Shown here piece by piece: positions 1-6,615 of a stretch of DNA of 10,015 bases. The position numbers were made by a program, and so were the translations under genes. The notes beneath the pieces were generated by a model, which made no database searches, was not told the DNA's origin, and saw only the letters and a list, made by a program, of their open reading frames with translations. This DNA is from Candidatus Nanopelagicaceae bacterium (lineage in GTDB: Bacteria > Actinomycetota > Actinomycetes > Nanopelagicales > Nanopelagicaceae). Location: contig CANLFL010000020.1 in the NCBI GenBank assembly GCA_947489825.1, positions 1-10,015 on the forward strand, in the 5' to 3' direction. Every line of letters starts with the position of its first letter. Within the stretch, counting starts at the first letter, position 1.

Positions 1-9
1 ACACTTACC

Positions 10-408
10 TTGCGCTCACTGCGCGCCTATATCGACTACACCCTCGATAAGCGCGCAACTCTCATGGGCCTATTCCGTGGTGTGGTTGATGCGTGTGATG
101 CAGATCCATATTTGATGCGTGCAGCGAAATACCATGGCGAGAAAGTGGATAGAAAGTGTCCGGTATGTAAAAAGATAGAGCTCGTTGAACTTCGCTACAC
201 ATTTGGCGATCAACTCGGACAATTCTCAGGTCGAATTAAATCCCCTGAAGAGTTAGCGTCGATGGAGCACGAGTTCGGTGAATTCTCTGTCTATGTAGTT
301 GAGGTCTGCCGTGGATGTTCATGGAATCACCTCTGTTCTACCTTTATTTTGGGCGATGGCATCACCCGTAAACCGCCGCGGAAAGTTCGGACGCTCGAAG
401 ATGAGTAG
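10..408 (+). CDS. DUF5318 family zinc-ribbon protein (5' end uncertain)
   Basis: Small soluble protein of unknown function that I recognise as the actinobacterial DUF5318 family. Two CxxC pairs are visible, C50/C53 (CPVC) and C100/C103 (CRGC), the second followed by SWNHL. The four cysteines are spaced like a zinc ribbon, so metal binding is a reasonable inference. Other family-like stretches are DPYLMRAAKYHGE near residues 32-44 and EFSVYVVEVC near 91-100. There is no signal peptide or membrane segment. The TTG at base 10 is the first usable start in the window, but the frame is open back to base 1, so the true start may lie upstream. The visible 132 residues are close to the family's usual length, so little is missing. 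It ends 20 bases before the penicillin-binding protein gene and is probably co-transcribed with it. The family call is firm; the function is not known. Confidence 0.85.
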   Translation: MRSLRAYIDYTLDKRATLMGLFRGVVDACDADPYLMRAAKYHGEKVDRKCPVCKKIELVELRYTFGDQLGQFSGRIKSPEELASMEHEFGEFSVYVVEVCRGCSWNHLCSTFILGDGITRKPPRKVRTLEDE

Positions 409-428
409 AAGACAGGTAACCTATAAGA

Positions 429-2348
429 ATGGATAGATCAGTACTGCGCCGCCGTTTATTTCGCACGACGATCTTTCTGGGCGGATTCGGCTTTATTGCA
501 GGATCTACCCTCTTTGCCTTTGCTTGGTTCTCTGTCTCAATCCCTGATCCAAATGCCTACGTCAACAGTCAGGCAACGATCATTCAATATTCCAACGGTG
601 ATGAGATCGGTCGCATCGGTACGCAGAATCGCCAAATTCTTCCTATTGCTCAGATCCCAATAAATATGCGTAATGCAGTGCTGGCTGCAGAAGATAGAAA
701 GTTTTACTCCAACCAGGCATTTAGCGTGACAGGTATTGCTCGTGCACTTATTAATAATTTGAAATCTGGAAGCCTCAATGGTGAAGGTGGATCAACCATT
801 ACTCAGCAATATGCCAAGACGGCATTTCTTACCTCAAGCCGAACTATTGAGCGTAAAATTAAAGAGCTTGTCATTGCAATGAAGTTAGAGAATGCTCTAT
901 CGAAAGATCAAATCTTTGAAAATTACCTCAATACTATCTACTTTGGCCGTGGCTCCTACGGTGTTCAAACAGCATCGCAACAATATTTCAATCGCAATGT
1001 TGATCAATTAACACTGTCGCAGACTGCAGTTATCGCAAGTATCTTGCGCTCGCCAGGTTATTACGACCCATCACTGTCAGAAGAGAATGCAGTTCGCCTC
1101 GAGAGCCGATTCCAGTACGTCATTGATGGAATGTTCAACGAAGGCTGGATTACGCAAGAACAGGTCGATCAAGCAAAGTTTCCTACAGTTGCACCTCGTG
1201 TGACATCAGGAACCTTGAGTGGGCCAAAAGGTCATGTCATTTCACAAGTGCAGAGAGATTTAGGGCGACTCGGATTTTCTGAAGAACAGTTACTTGAAGG
1301 CGGACTTGTCATTCGCACAACGCTGGTAGAGAAAGCACAGCAATCAGCGGTAGATGCTGTTACTAAGTTCTACCCAAAGAAAGCCCCTGAAAACCTACGT
1401 ATTGGCCTTGTTGCTATTCGCCCTGGAACGGGTGAAATCATCGCACTTTACGGCGGCCGAGATTACTTAGAGCGTCAACTCAATGATGCAACACAATCAA
1501 TTGCTTTAGCAGGTTCAACATTTAAACCATTTGCACTTATTGCTGCCCTTGAAGCAGGAATCCCGCTGACATCTATGTGGAATGGTGATTCACCACAAAC
1601 ATTTGATGATCTTGGTAAGCCTTACATTGTGAGCAACTACGGCAATGAAGGGTGGGGTCAACTCGACCTTCTCACTGCAACTCAACATTCAGTCAACACG
1701 ATCTTTGTTCCACTTGGTATGAAAGCTGGCATGGATAAAGTCGTAGATGCCGCGCGCAGAGCAGGTATTCCAGAAAACGTCGCGATGATTGCAACCCCAT
1801 CTGTTGTATTAGGTGTGGCATCTCCGCGCGTAATCGATGTCGCTAACGCCTACGCTACTTTTGCTGCTCAAGGTGTCTATGCCAAACCATTCTTGGTCGC
1901 CTCTGTTACAGGTCCAAATAAGGGTGTGCTCTATGAAGCAACTCCACAAACACAAGAAGTTTTCTCTAAAGAGGTAATGGCTGATCTCACCTATGCTCTC
2001 AAGAGCGTGGTAAATGGTGGAACAGGTGCTGCGGCACTTTCACTCGGCCGCCCCGCAGCTGGCAAGACTGGAACATCACAATCAAATGCCTCTGCCTGGT
2101 TTGCTGCATACACACCACAATTATCTGCATCCGTTGCCTTCTTTAGAGATTCGGCCTCAGAATCACTCAACGGCATCGGCGGATTAACCTCTGTTACAGG
2201 TGGAACCTTCCCGGCACGTATCTGGACAGAATTTATGAAGGGCGCGCTTAAGGGCGAGCCCGTGATGACATTTCCTGCCCCTTCAAATGTCGGAGGTCTT
2301 GAGCCGATTGAGATGACAACTGGCGGCGTTCAAACCAGAACAGATTAA
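429..2348 (+). CDS. Bifunctional class A penicillin-binding protein (GT51 transglycosylase + transpeptidase)
   Basis: Membrane-anchored enzyme that polymerises lipid II into glycan strands and cross-links the stem peptides on the outer face of the membrane. A basic N-terminus (residues 1-12) precedes one membrane anchor at about 13-36. The GT51 domain follows (about 50-235), with the catalytic Glu in AEDRKFY (E88) and GGSTITQQ at 120-127. The transpeptidase domain (about 325-605) has the serine acyl-enzyme motif SxxK as S363-T-F-K366, SVN at 421-423 and KTGTS at 546-550, so both activities look intact. At 639 residues it is shorter than many actinobacterial PBP1/PonA proteins: there is no PASTA domain and only a short Pro/Gly tail. 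The ATG at 429 follows a weak AGGT about 12 bases upstream. No upstream promoter is evident in the 20-base gap, fitting an operon with the DUF5318 gene. Class and activity are secure; assignment to a named paralogue (ponA/pbp) is not. Confidence 0.95.
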   Translation: MDRSVLRRRLFRTTIFLGGFGFIAGSTLFAFAWFSVSIPDPNAYVNSQATIIQYSNGDEIGRIGTQNRQILPIAQIPINMRNAVLAAEDRKFYSNQAFSVTGIARALINNLKSGSLNGEGGSTITQQYAKTAFLTSSRTIERKIKELVIAMKLENALSKDQIFENYLNTIYFGRGSYGVQTASQQYFNRNVDQLTLSQTAVIASILRSPGYYDPSLSEENAVRLESRFQYVIDGMFNEGWITQEQVDQAKFPTVAPRVTSGTLSGPKGHVISQVQRDLGRLGFSEEQLLEGGLVIRTTLVEKAQQSAVDAVTKFYPKKAPENLRIGLVAIRPGTGEIIALYGGRDYLERQLNDATQSIALAGSTFKPFALIAALEAGIPLTSMWNGDSPQTFDDLGKPYIVSNYGNEGWGQLDLLTATQHSVNTIFVPLGMKAGMDKVVDAARRAGIPENVAMIATPSVVLGVASPRVIDVANAYATFAAQGVYAKPFLVASVTGPNKGVLYEATPQTQEVFSKEVMADLTYALKSVVNGGTGAAALSLGRPAAGKTGTSQSNASAWFAAYTPQLSASVAFFRDSASESLNGIGGLTSVTGGTFPARIWTEFMKGALKGEPVMTFPAPSNVGGLEPIEMTTGGVQTRTD

Positions 2349-2359
2349 TGTAACTCTCC

Positions 2360-3568
2360 ATGAGCGCTCGTCTTGCTAAACCAGCTGTCGTACTTATCTT
2401 TCTTAGCTTGATTGGAACCCTGGTGGGGGCAGTTAAATTCAGCCCCTGCGAGCAATCATTCTGGGCAACTCCAGATCAATATGTACACGCCTGTTATTCA
2501 GATATTCCAGCGTTATACGGTGAACGCGAGTTAGATGATGATCGTTGGTCGTATTCATCGACTACAAATGCGGTGGAGTATCCAGTACTCACAGGAGCTG
2601 TGATGTGGTTCTTTGCTCGCATCATTCCTGATGGCGATAACGAAATGCTCAATTACTACAGAGTTAATCAGATCTTCTTAGCCGGACTATTTATATTTAT
2701 CGCACTTATTGTTTATCGAATACGACCCGAGTTTGCCTATCTTTCTGCAATCGCACCTGCAGCGATTGCATCGCTCTATATCAATTGGGATTTGTGGGCG
2801 ATCGTCTCGATGATGCTCTCTATTTATTGGTTTGATCGGAAGAAGTACACGCACTCAGCTCTTGCAATTGGTATTTCGATCTCAACTAAATTCTTACCGA
2901 TTTTCCTACTTTTACCGATTGCACTCATTTTGTGGCGACGTAATGAAATCAGAGAGCTTGCTCGTTATCTTGGGATTACTGTTGCAACTTTCCTTCTCAT
3001 CAATATTCCAGTCATGCTCACAACTCCTGACGGTTGGTTACGTTTCTACCAACTTAACTTTGATCGTGGAGAGGATTGGGGTTCACTCTGGTATGCCCTC
3101 TCCTCCCTTGGAGTAAATCTAGGAAATACAAACTTCTTTGCAATCCTTGCTCTGGCAGTTGCAGTTCTTCTGGTTACTCTTCTTATCTTCTCAACTAAAG
3201 AGACTGTGCAACTTGCCGATGTCAGCTTTATTGTTTTAGCCCTGGTCATGATTGCTAGCAAGGTGTATTCACCACAATATGTTCTATGGCTGGTTCCACT
3301 TGCAGTCATCGCCATAACAAGACGCAAAGATGTTCACGCTTTTTGGGTGTGGCAGATTGCGGAAGTGATTTATCACGTGGCAATTTGGCAACATTTAGCT
3401 AGCGTCACTGAGGCAAAGTTCGGACTGCCTCTGACCGGTTATGCCTTAATCAGCCTGATCCGCATCGCCGCCTGCCTCTATTTCGTCGTTCTCCTCATCA
3501 AAAAGGCCTCCCAGGGCGGCCAATTCCCGCATGAATTTCTCTTTAAATCCGCCGACAGTTACCCTTAG
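2360..3568 (+). CDS. GT87-type polyprenyl-phosphate-dependent membrane glycosyltransferase
   Basis: Polytopic membrane protein of the GT-C fold, family GT87 (DUF2029-like). Known actinobacterial members are mannosyltransferases using polyprenyl-phosphate-mannose on the outer membrane face. About ten hydrophobic segments are visible, including residues 8-26, 103-119, 127-157, 168-192, 203-219, 258-277, 287-319 and 358-380. Features fitting the family are the first external loop with SDI at 47-49 and EYP at 73-75, NWD at 142-144, STKFLP at 175-180 and SPQYVLWL at 304-311. Length (402 residues) is normal. The start lies 11 bases after the PBP stop with no clear Shine-Dalgarno, so translational coupling to the PBP is likely. 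Neighbour context suggests sugar transfer to a wall or membrane glycan; the actual sugar and acceptor cannot be read from sequence. The last 50 or so codons are visibly more GC-rich than the rest. Confidence 0.85.
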   Translation: MSARLAKPAVVLIFLSLIGTLVGAVKFSPCEQSFWATPDQYVHACYSDIPALYGERELDDDRWSYSSTTNAVEYPVLTGAVMWFFARIIPDGDNEMLNYYRVNQIFLAGLFIFIALIVYRIRPEFAYLSAIAPAAIASLYINWDLWAIVSMMLSIYWFDRKKYTHSALAIGISISTKFLPIFLLLPIALILWRRNEIRELARYLGITVATFLLINIPVMLTTPDGWLRFYQLNFDRGEDWGSLWYALSSLGVNLGNTNFFAILALAVAVLLVTLLIFSTKETVQLADVSFIVLALVMIASKVYSPQYVLWLVPLAVIAITRRKDVHAFWVWQIAEVIYHVAIWQHLASVTEAKFGLPLTGYALISLIRIAACLYFVVLLIKKASQGGQFPHEFLFKSADSYP

Positions 3569-3591
3569 CCCTCCACACCGTGGCCCCCAAC

Positions 3592-3623
3592 TTGGGTCAG
3601 CTGCGATGCGGAGAAGCTATAAC
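3592..3623 (+). promoter_or_regulatory. Candidate promoter of the rpsF operon
   Basis: A TATAAC hexamer (3618-3623) matches an actinobacterial -10 element (TANNNT-like). Upstream, GGTCAG (3595-3600) gives a 17-base spacer and TTGGGT (3592-3597) a 20-base spacer; neither is a strong -35. If used, transcription would start near base 3630. That would exclude the CCTCCT segment (3624-3629) that can pair with the rpsF ribosome binding site, so this promoter and that pairing cannot both operate on the same transcript unless an upstream promoter also reads through. Confidence 0.35.
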
Positions 3624-3667
3624 CCTCCTGTCACGGAAATGCCGTGGCCGTCTTAGTCCAGAGGAGG
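3624..3667 (+). promoter_or_regulatory. Structured rpsF leader, possible bS6:bS18 autoregulatory element
   Basis: The leader can fold into a hairpin with CACGG (3632-3636) pairing CCGTG (3642-3646) around a 5-base loop, extendable by U3631-G3647 and G3630-C3648. Outside it, CCTCCT (3624-3629) is perfectly complementary to AGGAGG (3662-3667), the rpsF Shine-Dalgarno, leaving an unpaired 3' segment that begins at C3649 and includes part of a CCG at 3648-3650. rpsF leaders in many bacteria bind the bS6:bS18 complex through a bulge containing CCG, so autoregulation is plausible. The pairing is seen directly; the function is inferred, and I cannot confirm a match to the published motif by eye. Confidence 0.4.
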
Positions 3668-3679
3668 TCGGGTTAACGC

Positions 3680-3964
3680 ATGCGTCACTATGAATTAATG
3701 GTCATTCTCGATCCAGAACTCGAAGAACGTACAGTCACACCGTCACTTGAGACATATCTCAAGATCATCAAAGACAGCGGAGGCCGCGTCGACAAGCTCG
3801 ATGTTTGGGGCCGACGTCGTATGTCATTCGAAATCAACAAAAAAGGCGAAGGCATCTACGCAGTTGTAGATATGCACTGTGAGCCTGCTGCGGTCAAGGA
3901 ATTGGACCGTCAACTTAACTTGAACGAATCCGTTCTACGTACAAAGGTTATTCGTCCCGAATAA
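3680..3964 (+). CDS. rpsF: 30S ribosomal protein bS6
   Basis: Small-subunit protein that pairs with bS18 in the platform of the 30S subunit. The N-terminus [12 protein letters not shown] is the classic bS6 start, followed by [25 protein letters not shown] central strands (about residues 35-56) and a C-terminus ending in [14 protein letters not shown]. Length (94 residues) matches the short actinobacterial form, with no glutamate tail as in E. coli. The AGGAGG at 3662-3667, 12 bases ahead of the ATG, fixes the start, although the spacing is on the long side. It is the first gene of the rpsF-ssb-rpsR-rplI cluster and its product's partner bS18 is encoded two genes later. No terminator separates it from the glycosyltransferase upstream, so read-through from the envelope genes is possible. 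Confidence 0.97.
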   Translation: MRHYELMVILDPELEERTVTPSLETYLKIIKDSGGRVDKLDVWGRRRMSFEINKKGEGIYAVVDMHCEPAAVKELDRQLNLNESVLRTKVIRPE

Positions 3965-4093
3965 TCTCCACATACTTGTTGGTGGCATCTAGAAAATGTT
4001 GCCGGCGGGATGTAATTTAAAAGTATGGACTCCACCAGTAGAGACCACCCAGAGCAGGCATAGGCAGAGAACTTAAAGAGAGAAGAGGAAAAA
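3965..4093 (+). promoter_or_regulatory. rpsF-ssb spacer with alternative inverted repeats
   Basis: This 129-base spacer is long for this compact operon. CATACTT (3971-3977) is the reverse complement of AAGTATG (4021-4027), and TGGTGG (3980-3985) of CCACCA (4032-4037). The arms are not nested (the first 5' arm pairs with the first 3' arm), so the two helices would form a pseudoknot or alternate. An AT-rich patch (4011-4023) could hold an internal promoter for ssb, but no convincing -35/-10 pair is seen. The ssb ribosome binding site GAGG lies at 4085-4088. Confidence 0.25.
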
Positions 4094-4609
4094 ATGGCAG
4101 CTGGAGATACAACAATCACAATGATCGGCAACCTCGTTGACGATCCTGAGCTACGTTTCACACCATCAGGTGCGGCGGTAGCTAAATTCCGTGTTGCTTC
4201 AACACCTCGTTATCTCGATAAGACTACGAATGAATGGAAAGATGGCGAGAGCCTCTTCCTTCAATGCCAAATCTGGCGTCAAGCTGCAGAGAATGTTGCA
4301 GAGTCACTTACAAAGGGAATGCGCGTCATTCTCTCTGGTCGACTTAAGCAGCGTTCATACGAAACAAAAGAAGGCGAAAAGCGCACAGTCTTTGAAGTAG
4401 AAGTTGATGAAGTAGGTCCATCTCTTCGCAATGCAACCGCTAAGGTCACCCGCGCTCAGCGCGCAGGTGGAACAGGCGGAAGTGGCGGATTTGGAGCGGC
4501 AGCACCTGCTGCAGCCGATTCATTTAACGACGATCCTTGGGCTGCCGCATCACCTTCACCAGCCGGCGGTGGATGGGCAACCACTACCTCCGACGAACCT
4601 CCATTCTAA
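4094..4609 (+). CDS. ssb: Single-stranded DNA-binding protein
   Basis: Coats single-stranded DNA during replication, repair and recombination and recruits partner proteins. Residues 1-110 form an OB fold, recognisable from [16 protein letters not shown] near 8-23, an [22 protein letters not shown] stretch near 55-72 and [16 protein letters not shown] near 75-90. A Gly/Ala/Pro-rich flexible linker follows (about 125-163). The last residues DEPPF form the acidic-hydrophobic tip that binds partner proteins. At 171 residues it is typical of the main chromosomal actinobacterial Ssb. GAGG at 4085-4088, five bases ahead of the ATG, supports the start. Its position between rpsF and rpsR is the conserved one, and DnaB, its fork partner, is encoded about 2 kb downstream. 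Confidence 0.97.
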   Translation: MAAGDTTITMIGNLVDDPELRFTPSGAAVAKFRVASTPRYLDKTTNEWKDGESLFLQCQIWRQAAENVAESLTKGMRVILSGRLKQRSYETKEGEKRTVFEVEVDEVGPSLRNATAKVTRAQRAGGTGGSGGFGAAAPAAADSFNDDPWAAASPSPAGGGWATTTSDEPPF

Positions 4610-4646
4610 AAAAGTTTAAATAGATAACTAACCACCATTCCTCATG

Positions 4647-4667
4647 GGTGATCGAAAATCGATCGCC
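4647..4667 (+). promoter_or_regulatory. Hairpin in the ssb-rpsR spacer (rpsR leader)
   Basis: Nine consecutive pairs (G4647-C4667 inward to A4655-T4659, with one G-U at 4649/4665) close a three-A loop at 4656-4658. The hairpin begins 37 bases after the ssb stop and ends 13 bases before the rpsR ribosome binding site AAGGAG (4681-4686). It is not followed by a T run, so an intrinsic terminator is unlikely. An RNA-processing or translational control element for rpsR is the more natural reading, but this is inference. Confidence 0.45.
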
Positions 4668-4693
4668 GTGAGGGCCCGAAAAGGAGCACCACA

Positions 4694-4981
4694 ATGGGAG
4701 CACGTAATAACCGGAACCTCAAGGAACCGAAGAACAAGGGCGCGAAAGCTGCTGCCCTCAATAAGAAGTTCAAGAAGAAGCCTTGCAGCTTCTGTCGCGA
4801 CAAGGTCAGCTATATCGATTACAAAGATATCGCGACCCTTCGTAAGTACATCTCTGATCGCGGCAAAATCCGCGCTCGCCGCGTCACTGGCGCATGTACA
4901 CAACACCAACGCTCGATTGCAACGGCTGTAAAGAATAGCCGCGAAGTTGCACTCTTGCCTTACACATCGACAGCTCGCTAA
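4694..4981 (+). CDS. rpsR: 30S ribosomal protein bS18, cysteine-containing (C+) form
   Basis: Small-subunit protein that binds 16S rRNA with bS6. The core [19 protein letters not shown] (about residues 41-59) and the terminal ALLPYT (86-91) identify bS18. It carries C31 and C34 (CSFC) and C68/H71 (CTQH), giving a likely Cys3His zinc site. This is the 'C+' version; many bacteria, such as E. coli, have lost these ligands. The N-terminal 30 residues are very basic and rich in Lys and Asn. Length (95 residues) is in the upper normal range. AAGGAG at 4681-4686, seven bases ahead of the ATG, supports the start. The rplI ribosome binding site overlaps its stop codon, so the two are probably translationally linked. 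C+ paralogues in some actinobacteria have zinc-independent second copies elsewhere, which cannot be checked here. Confidence 0.96.
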   Translation: MGARNNRNLKEPKNKGAKAAALNKKFKKKPCSFCRDKVSYIDYKDIATLRKYISDRGKIRARRVTGACTQHQRSIATAVKNSREVALLPYTSTAR

Positions 4982-4995
4982 GGGGGTAGCCAATA

Positions 4996-5445
4996 ATGAA
5001 ACTTATTCTTACTCGCGAAGTAGCAAAGCTCGGTAGCGCAGGCGACGTTGTCTCTGTGAAAGATGGTTATGCCCGCAACTTCTTGTTACCACGTGGCGTA
5101 GCAATCGCATGGTCACTCGGTGGCGAAAAGCAGATCGAAGGAATCCGTCGTGCACGTGCTGCACGCGAAGTCCGCGATATCGATCACGCTAAAGAGATCA
5201 AGGCAGCGCTCGAAAAGGCGCCAATTACGATCACTGTAAAGGTCGGAGCAAACGGTCGTTTGTTCGGTTCAGTTACAGATAAAGATATCGCTGCTGCAAT
5301 CAAGGCAGCTGCAGGTACAGATATTGATCGTCACAGCATCAAGACCGCTGGACACGTCAAGAAGACTGGCGACCATGCAGTCAAGGTTTCACTTGCTCAT
5401 GGAGTTATCGCAAGCGTTACCGTTTCGGTAGTACCAGCCAAGTAA
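4996..5445 (+). CDS. rplI: 50S ribosomal protein bL9
   Basis: Large-subunit protein that binds 23S rRNA at the base of the L1 stalk and helps maintain reading frame. The N-terminal domain (about 1-45) has MKLILTREVAKLG, then GDVVSVKDGYARNFLLPRG, the hallmark RNA-binding segment. A charged connecting helix spans about 45-75, and the C-terminal domain (about 76-149) includes NGRLFGSVT near 85-93. At 149 residues it is exactly the family's usual size and nothing is missing. AGGGGG at 4981-4986, overlapping the rpsR stop, is its ribosome binding site nine bases ahead of the ATG. It is the last gene before a strong hairpin terminator; in many actinobacteria dnaB follows closely, but here an inverted corA intervenes. 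Confidence 0.97.
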   Translation: MKLILTREVAKLGSAGDVVSVKDGYARNFLLPRGVAIAWSLGGEKQIEGIRRARAAREVRDIDHAKEIKAALEKAPITITVKVGANGRLFGSVTDKDIAAAIKAAAGTDIDRHSIKTAGHVKKTGDHAVKVSLAHGVIASVTVSVVPAK

Positions 5446-5458
5446 TCAGTACTTAACT

Positions 5459-5489
5459 CAAAGGCCCCTCGCGCAAGCGGGGGCCTTTG
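5459..5489. terminator. Hairpin terminator shared by rplI and corA
   Basis: A perfect 10-base-pair stem (C5459-G5489 inward to C5468-G5480) is extended by GC/GC (5471-5472 with 5477-5478) around a GCAA tetraloop at 5473-5476. It begins 13 bases after the rplI stop and ends two bases before the corA stop codon on the other strand, so it can serve both convergent genes. The A-rich 5' arm gives T's at the foot of the stem (TTTG then CTTTAT), a short imperfect U tract on both strands. Confidence 0.85.
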
Positions 5490-5491
5490 CT

Positions 5492-6547
5492 TTATAACCA
5501 ATTAGCTTTCTTAAATTTATAGTAAAGAACACTAGTTACAACAACCATCACACCCACAACTAGTGGATAACCGAAGGTCCACCCTAACTCTGGCATCTGA
5601 TCAAAGTTCATTCCATAGATTCCTGCAAGCATTGTTGGGGTGGCAGCGAGTGCGACCCATGAAGTTATCTTGCGCATATCTTCATTCTGTTGCACCTGTA
5701 CATGTGCCAAGTCAGCGCTGAGGGCTGACGTCAAAAGATTATCAAGACCATTTGCGATATCGATTGCGCTGTGAAGATGGTCGAGTGTGTCACGGAAAAA
5801 TGGAGCAAGCTCGTCAGGAACAATGTCATTGAAGTCAACAGCTAAGCGCTGCAAGGGAACAAGTAATGGATAAATGGAATGACTAAACTCCAAAAGTTCT
5901 CGCTTTAAGAAGTAGATCTTTTCTGAGTTGTAGGCCTTACGATCACTAAAGACGCTCTGCTCAACTTCGATTACATCTTTCTCTAACTCACTAGTGATTG
6001 TTATATAGGTATCGATCACTGAATCCATAATCGCATGCAGGACTGCGTATGGTCCGTGCGCGAGTAGATGAGGCTGTTGCTCTAACCTATTGCGTACGCC
6101 GGTAAGGGGTGAGCCTTCTCCATGGCGGACGACAACAATGTAATGCTCACCGATAAATGCCAGAATCTCACCTGTAGTTACCTGGCTCGCACTCTCTTCG
6201 TAGAACGTTGTGCGGAGAACAACAAATGTCATCCCCTCGTACATCTCTAACTTTGCGCGCTGCTTTGCCATCACTGCATCTTCAATTGCTAAGGGGTGGA
6301 ACTCAAAATCTGCTGCGAGTTTTTCAAATTCAGCAGTCGATGGTTCTGAAACACCTACCCAAACAAAGCCACCTTCTCGGCGTGCAAAAGAGATGAGCTC
6401 TGAGATTGAGGCGTCCTGATGGTTGCGTCGCCCATCTTGATAGAGGGCGGAATCGAGGATCATGTGTCGAATCTTCCCACTGTGGTCAGCCATCCTCTGG
6501 GAGCAGCCGATCTCACTAGTTAAGACTTTGAAAACTTTCTTCCCCAT
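5492..6547 (-). CDS. corA: CorA-family magnesium/divalent cation channel
   Basis: Predicted pentameric inner-membrane channel for Mg2+ (or Co2+/Ni2+). A long cytoplasmic domain (about 1-290), with helical stretches near 150-290, precedes two C-terminal membrane helices at about 296-313 and 325-343. The signature GMN sits at 312-314 at the end of the first helix, in a YGMNF context, and the protein ends in a basic KFKKANWL tail. The outermost ATG gives 351 residues, but family members usually begin close to MILDSALYQDG. The internal ATG at 6461-6463 (residue 29) has GGGAAG some 9-10 bases upstream, whereas the outer ATG lacks a well-spaced Shine-Dalgarno, so the real start may be 6463 (323 residues). 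The gene is inverted relative to its neighbours. GMN family members also transport zinc, so the substrate is inferred. Confidence 0.92.
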   Translation of the reverse strand: MGKKVFKVLTSEIGCSQRMADHSGKIRHMILDSALYQDGRRNHQDASISELISFARREGGFVWVGVSEPSTAEFEKLAADFEFHPLAIEDAVMAKQRAKLEMYEGMTFVVLRTTFYEESASQVTTGEILAFIGEHYIVVVRHGEGSPLTGVRNRLEQQPHLLAHGPYAVLHAIMDSVIDTYITITSELEKDVIEVEQSVFSDRKAYNSEKIYFLKRELLEFSHSIYPLLVPLQRLAVDFNDIVPDELAPFFRDTLDHLHSAIDIANGLDNLLTSALSADLAHVQVQQNEDMRKITSWVALAATPTMLAGIYGMNFDQMPELGWTFGYPLVVGVMVVVTSVLYYKFKKANWL

Positions 6548-6615
6548 TCACCCTGTGGAGGAGAAAGTAGGCTCTGAACAGGACTTTTAACCTTCTCTTC
6601 ACTTTCCCGTGAGAG

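Noticed and set aside
3586..3596. CCCAA-C-TTGGG palindrome after the glycosyltransferase as a terminator
   Set aside because: A one-base centre cannot form an RNA hairpin loop of normal size, and no T run follows.
3963..3971. A DnaA box after rpsF (ATCTCCACA)
   Set aside because: Two mismatches and isolated; matches this weak occur by chance elsewhere, including inside dnaB near 7109.
4608..4620. A-rich run after ssb as part of a terminator
   Set aside because: No GC-rich stem precedes it, and the downstream hairpin at 4647-4667 has no T run.
4628..4993. A 121-codon open frame on the reverse strand across rpsR
   Set aside because: It is antisense to a certain ribosomal protein gene, lacks a ribosome binding site and resembles no family; it reflects the codon pattern of rpsR.
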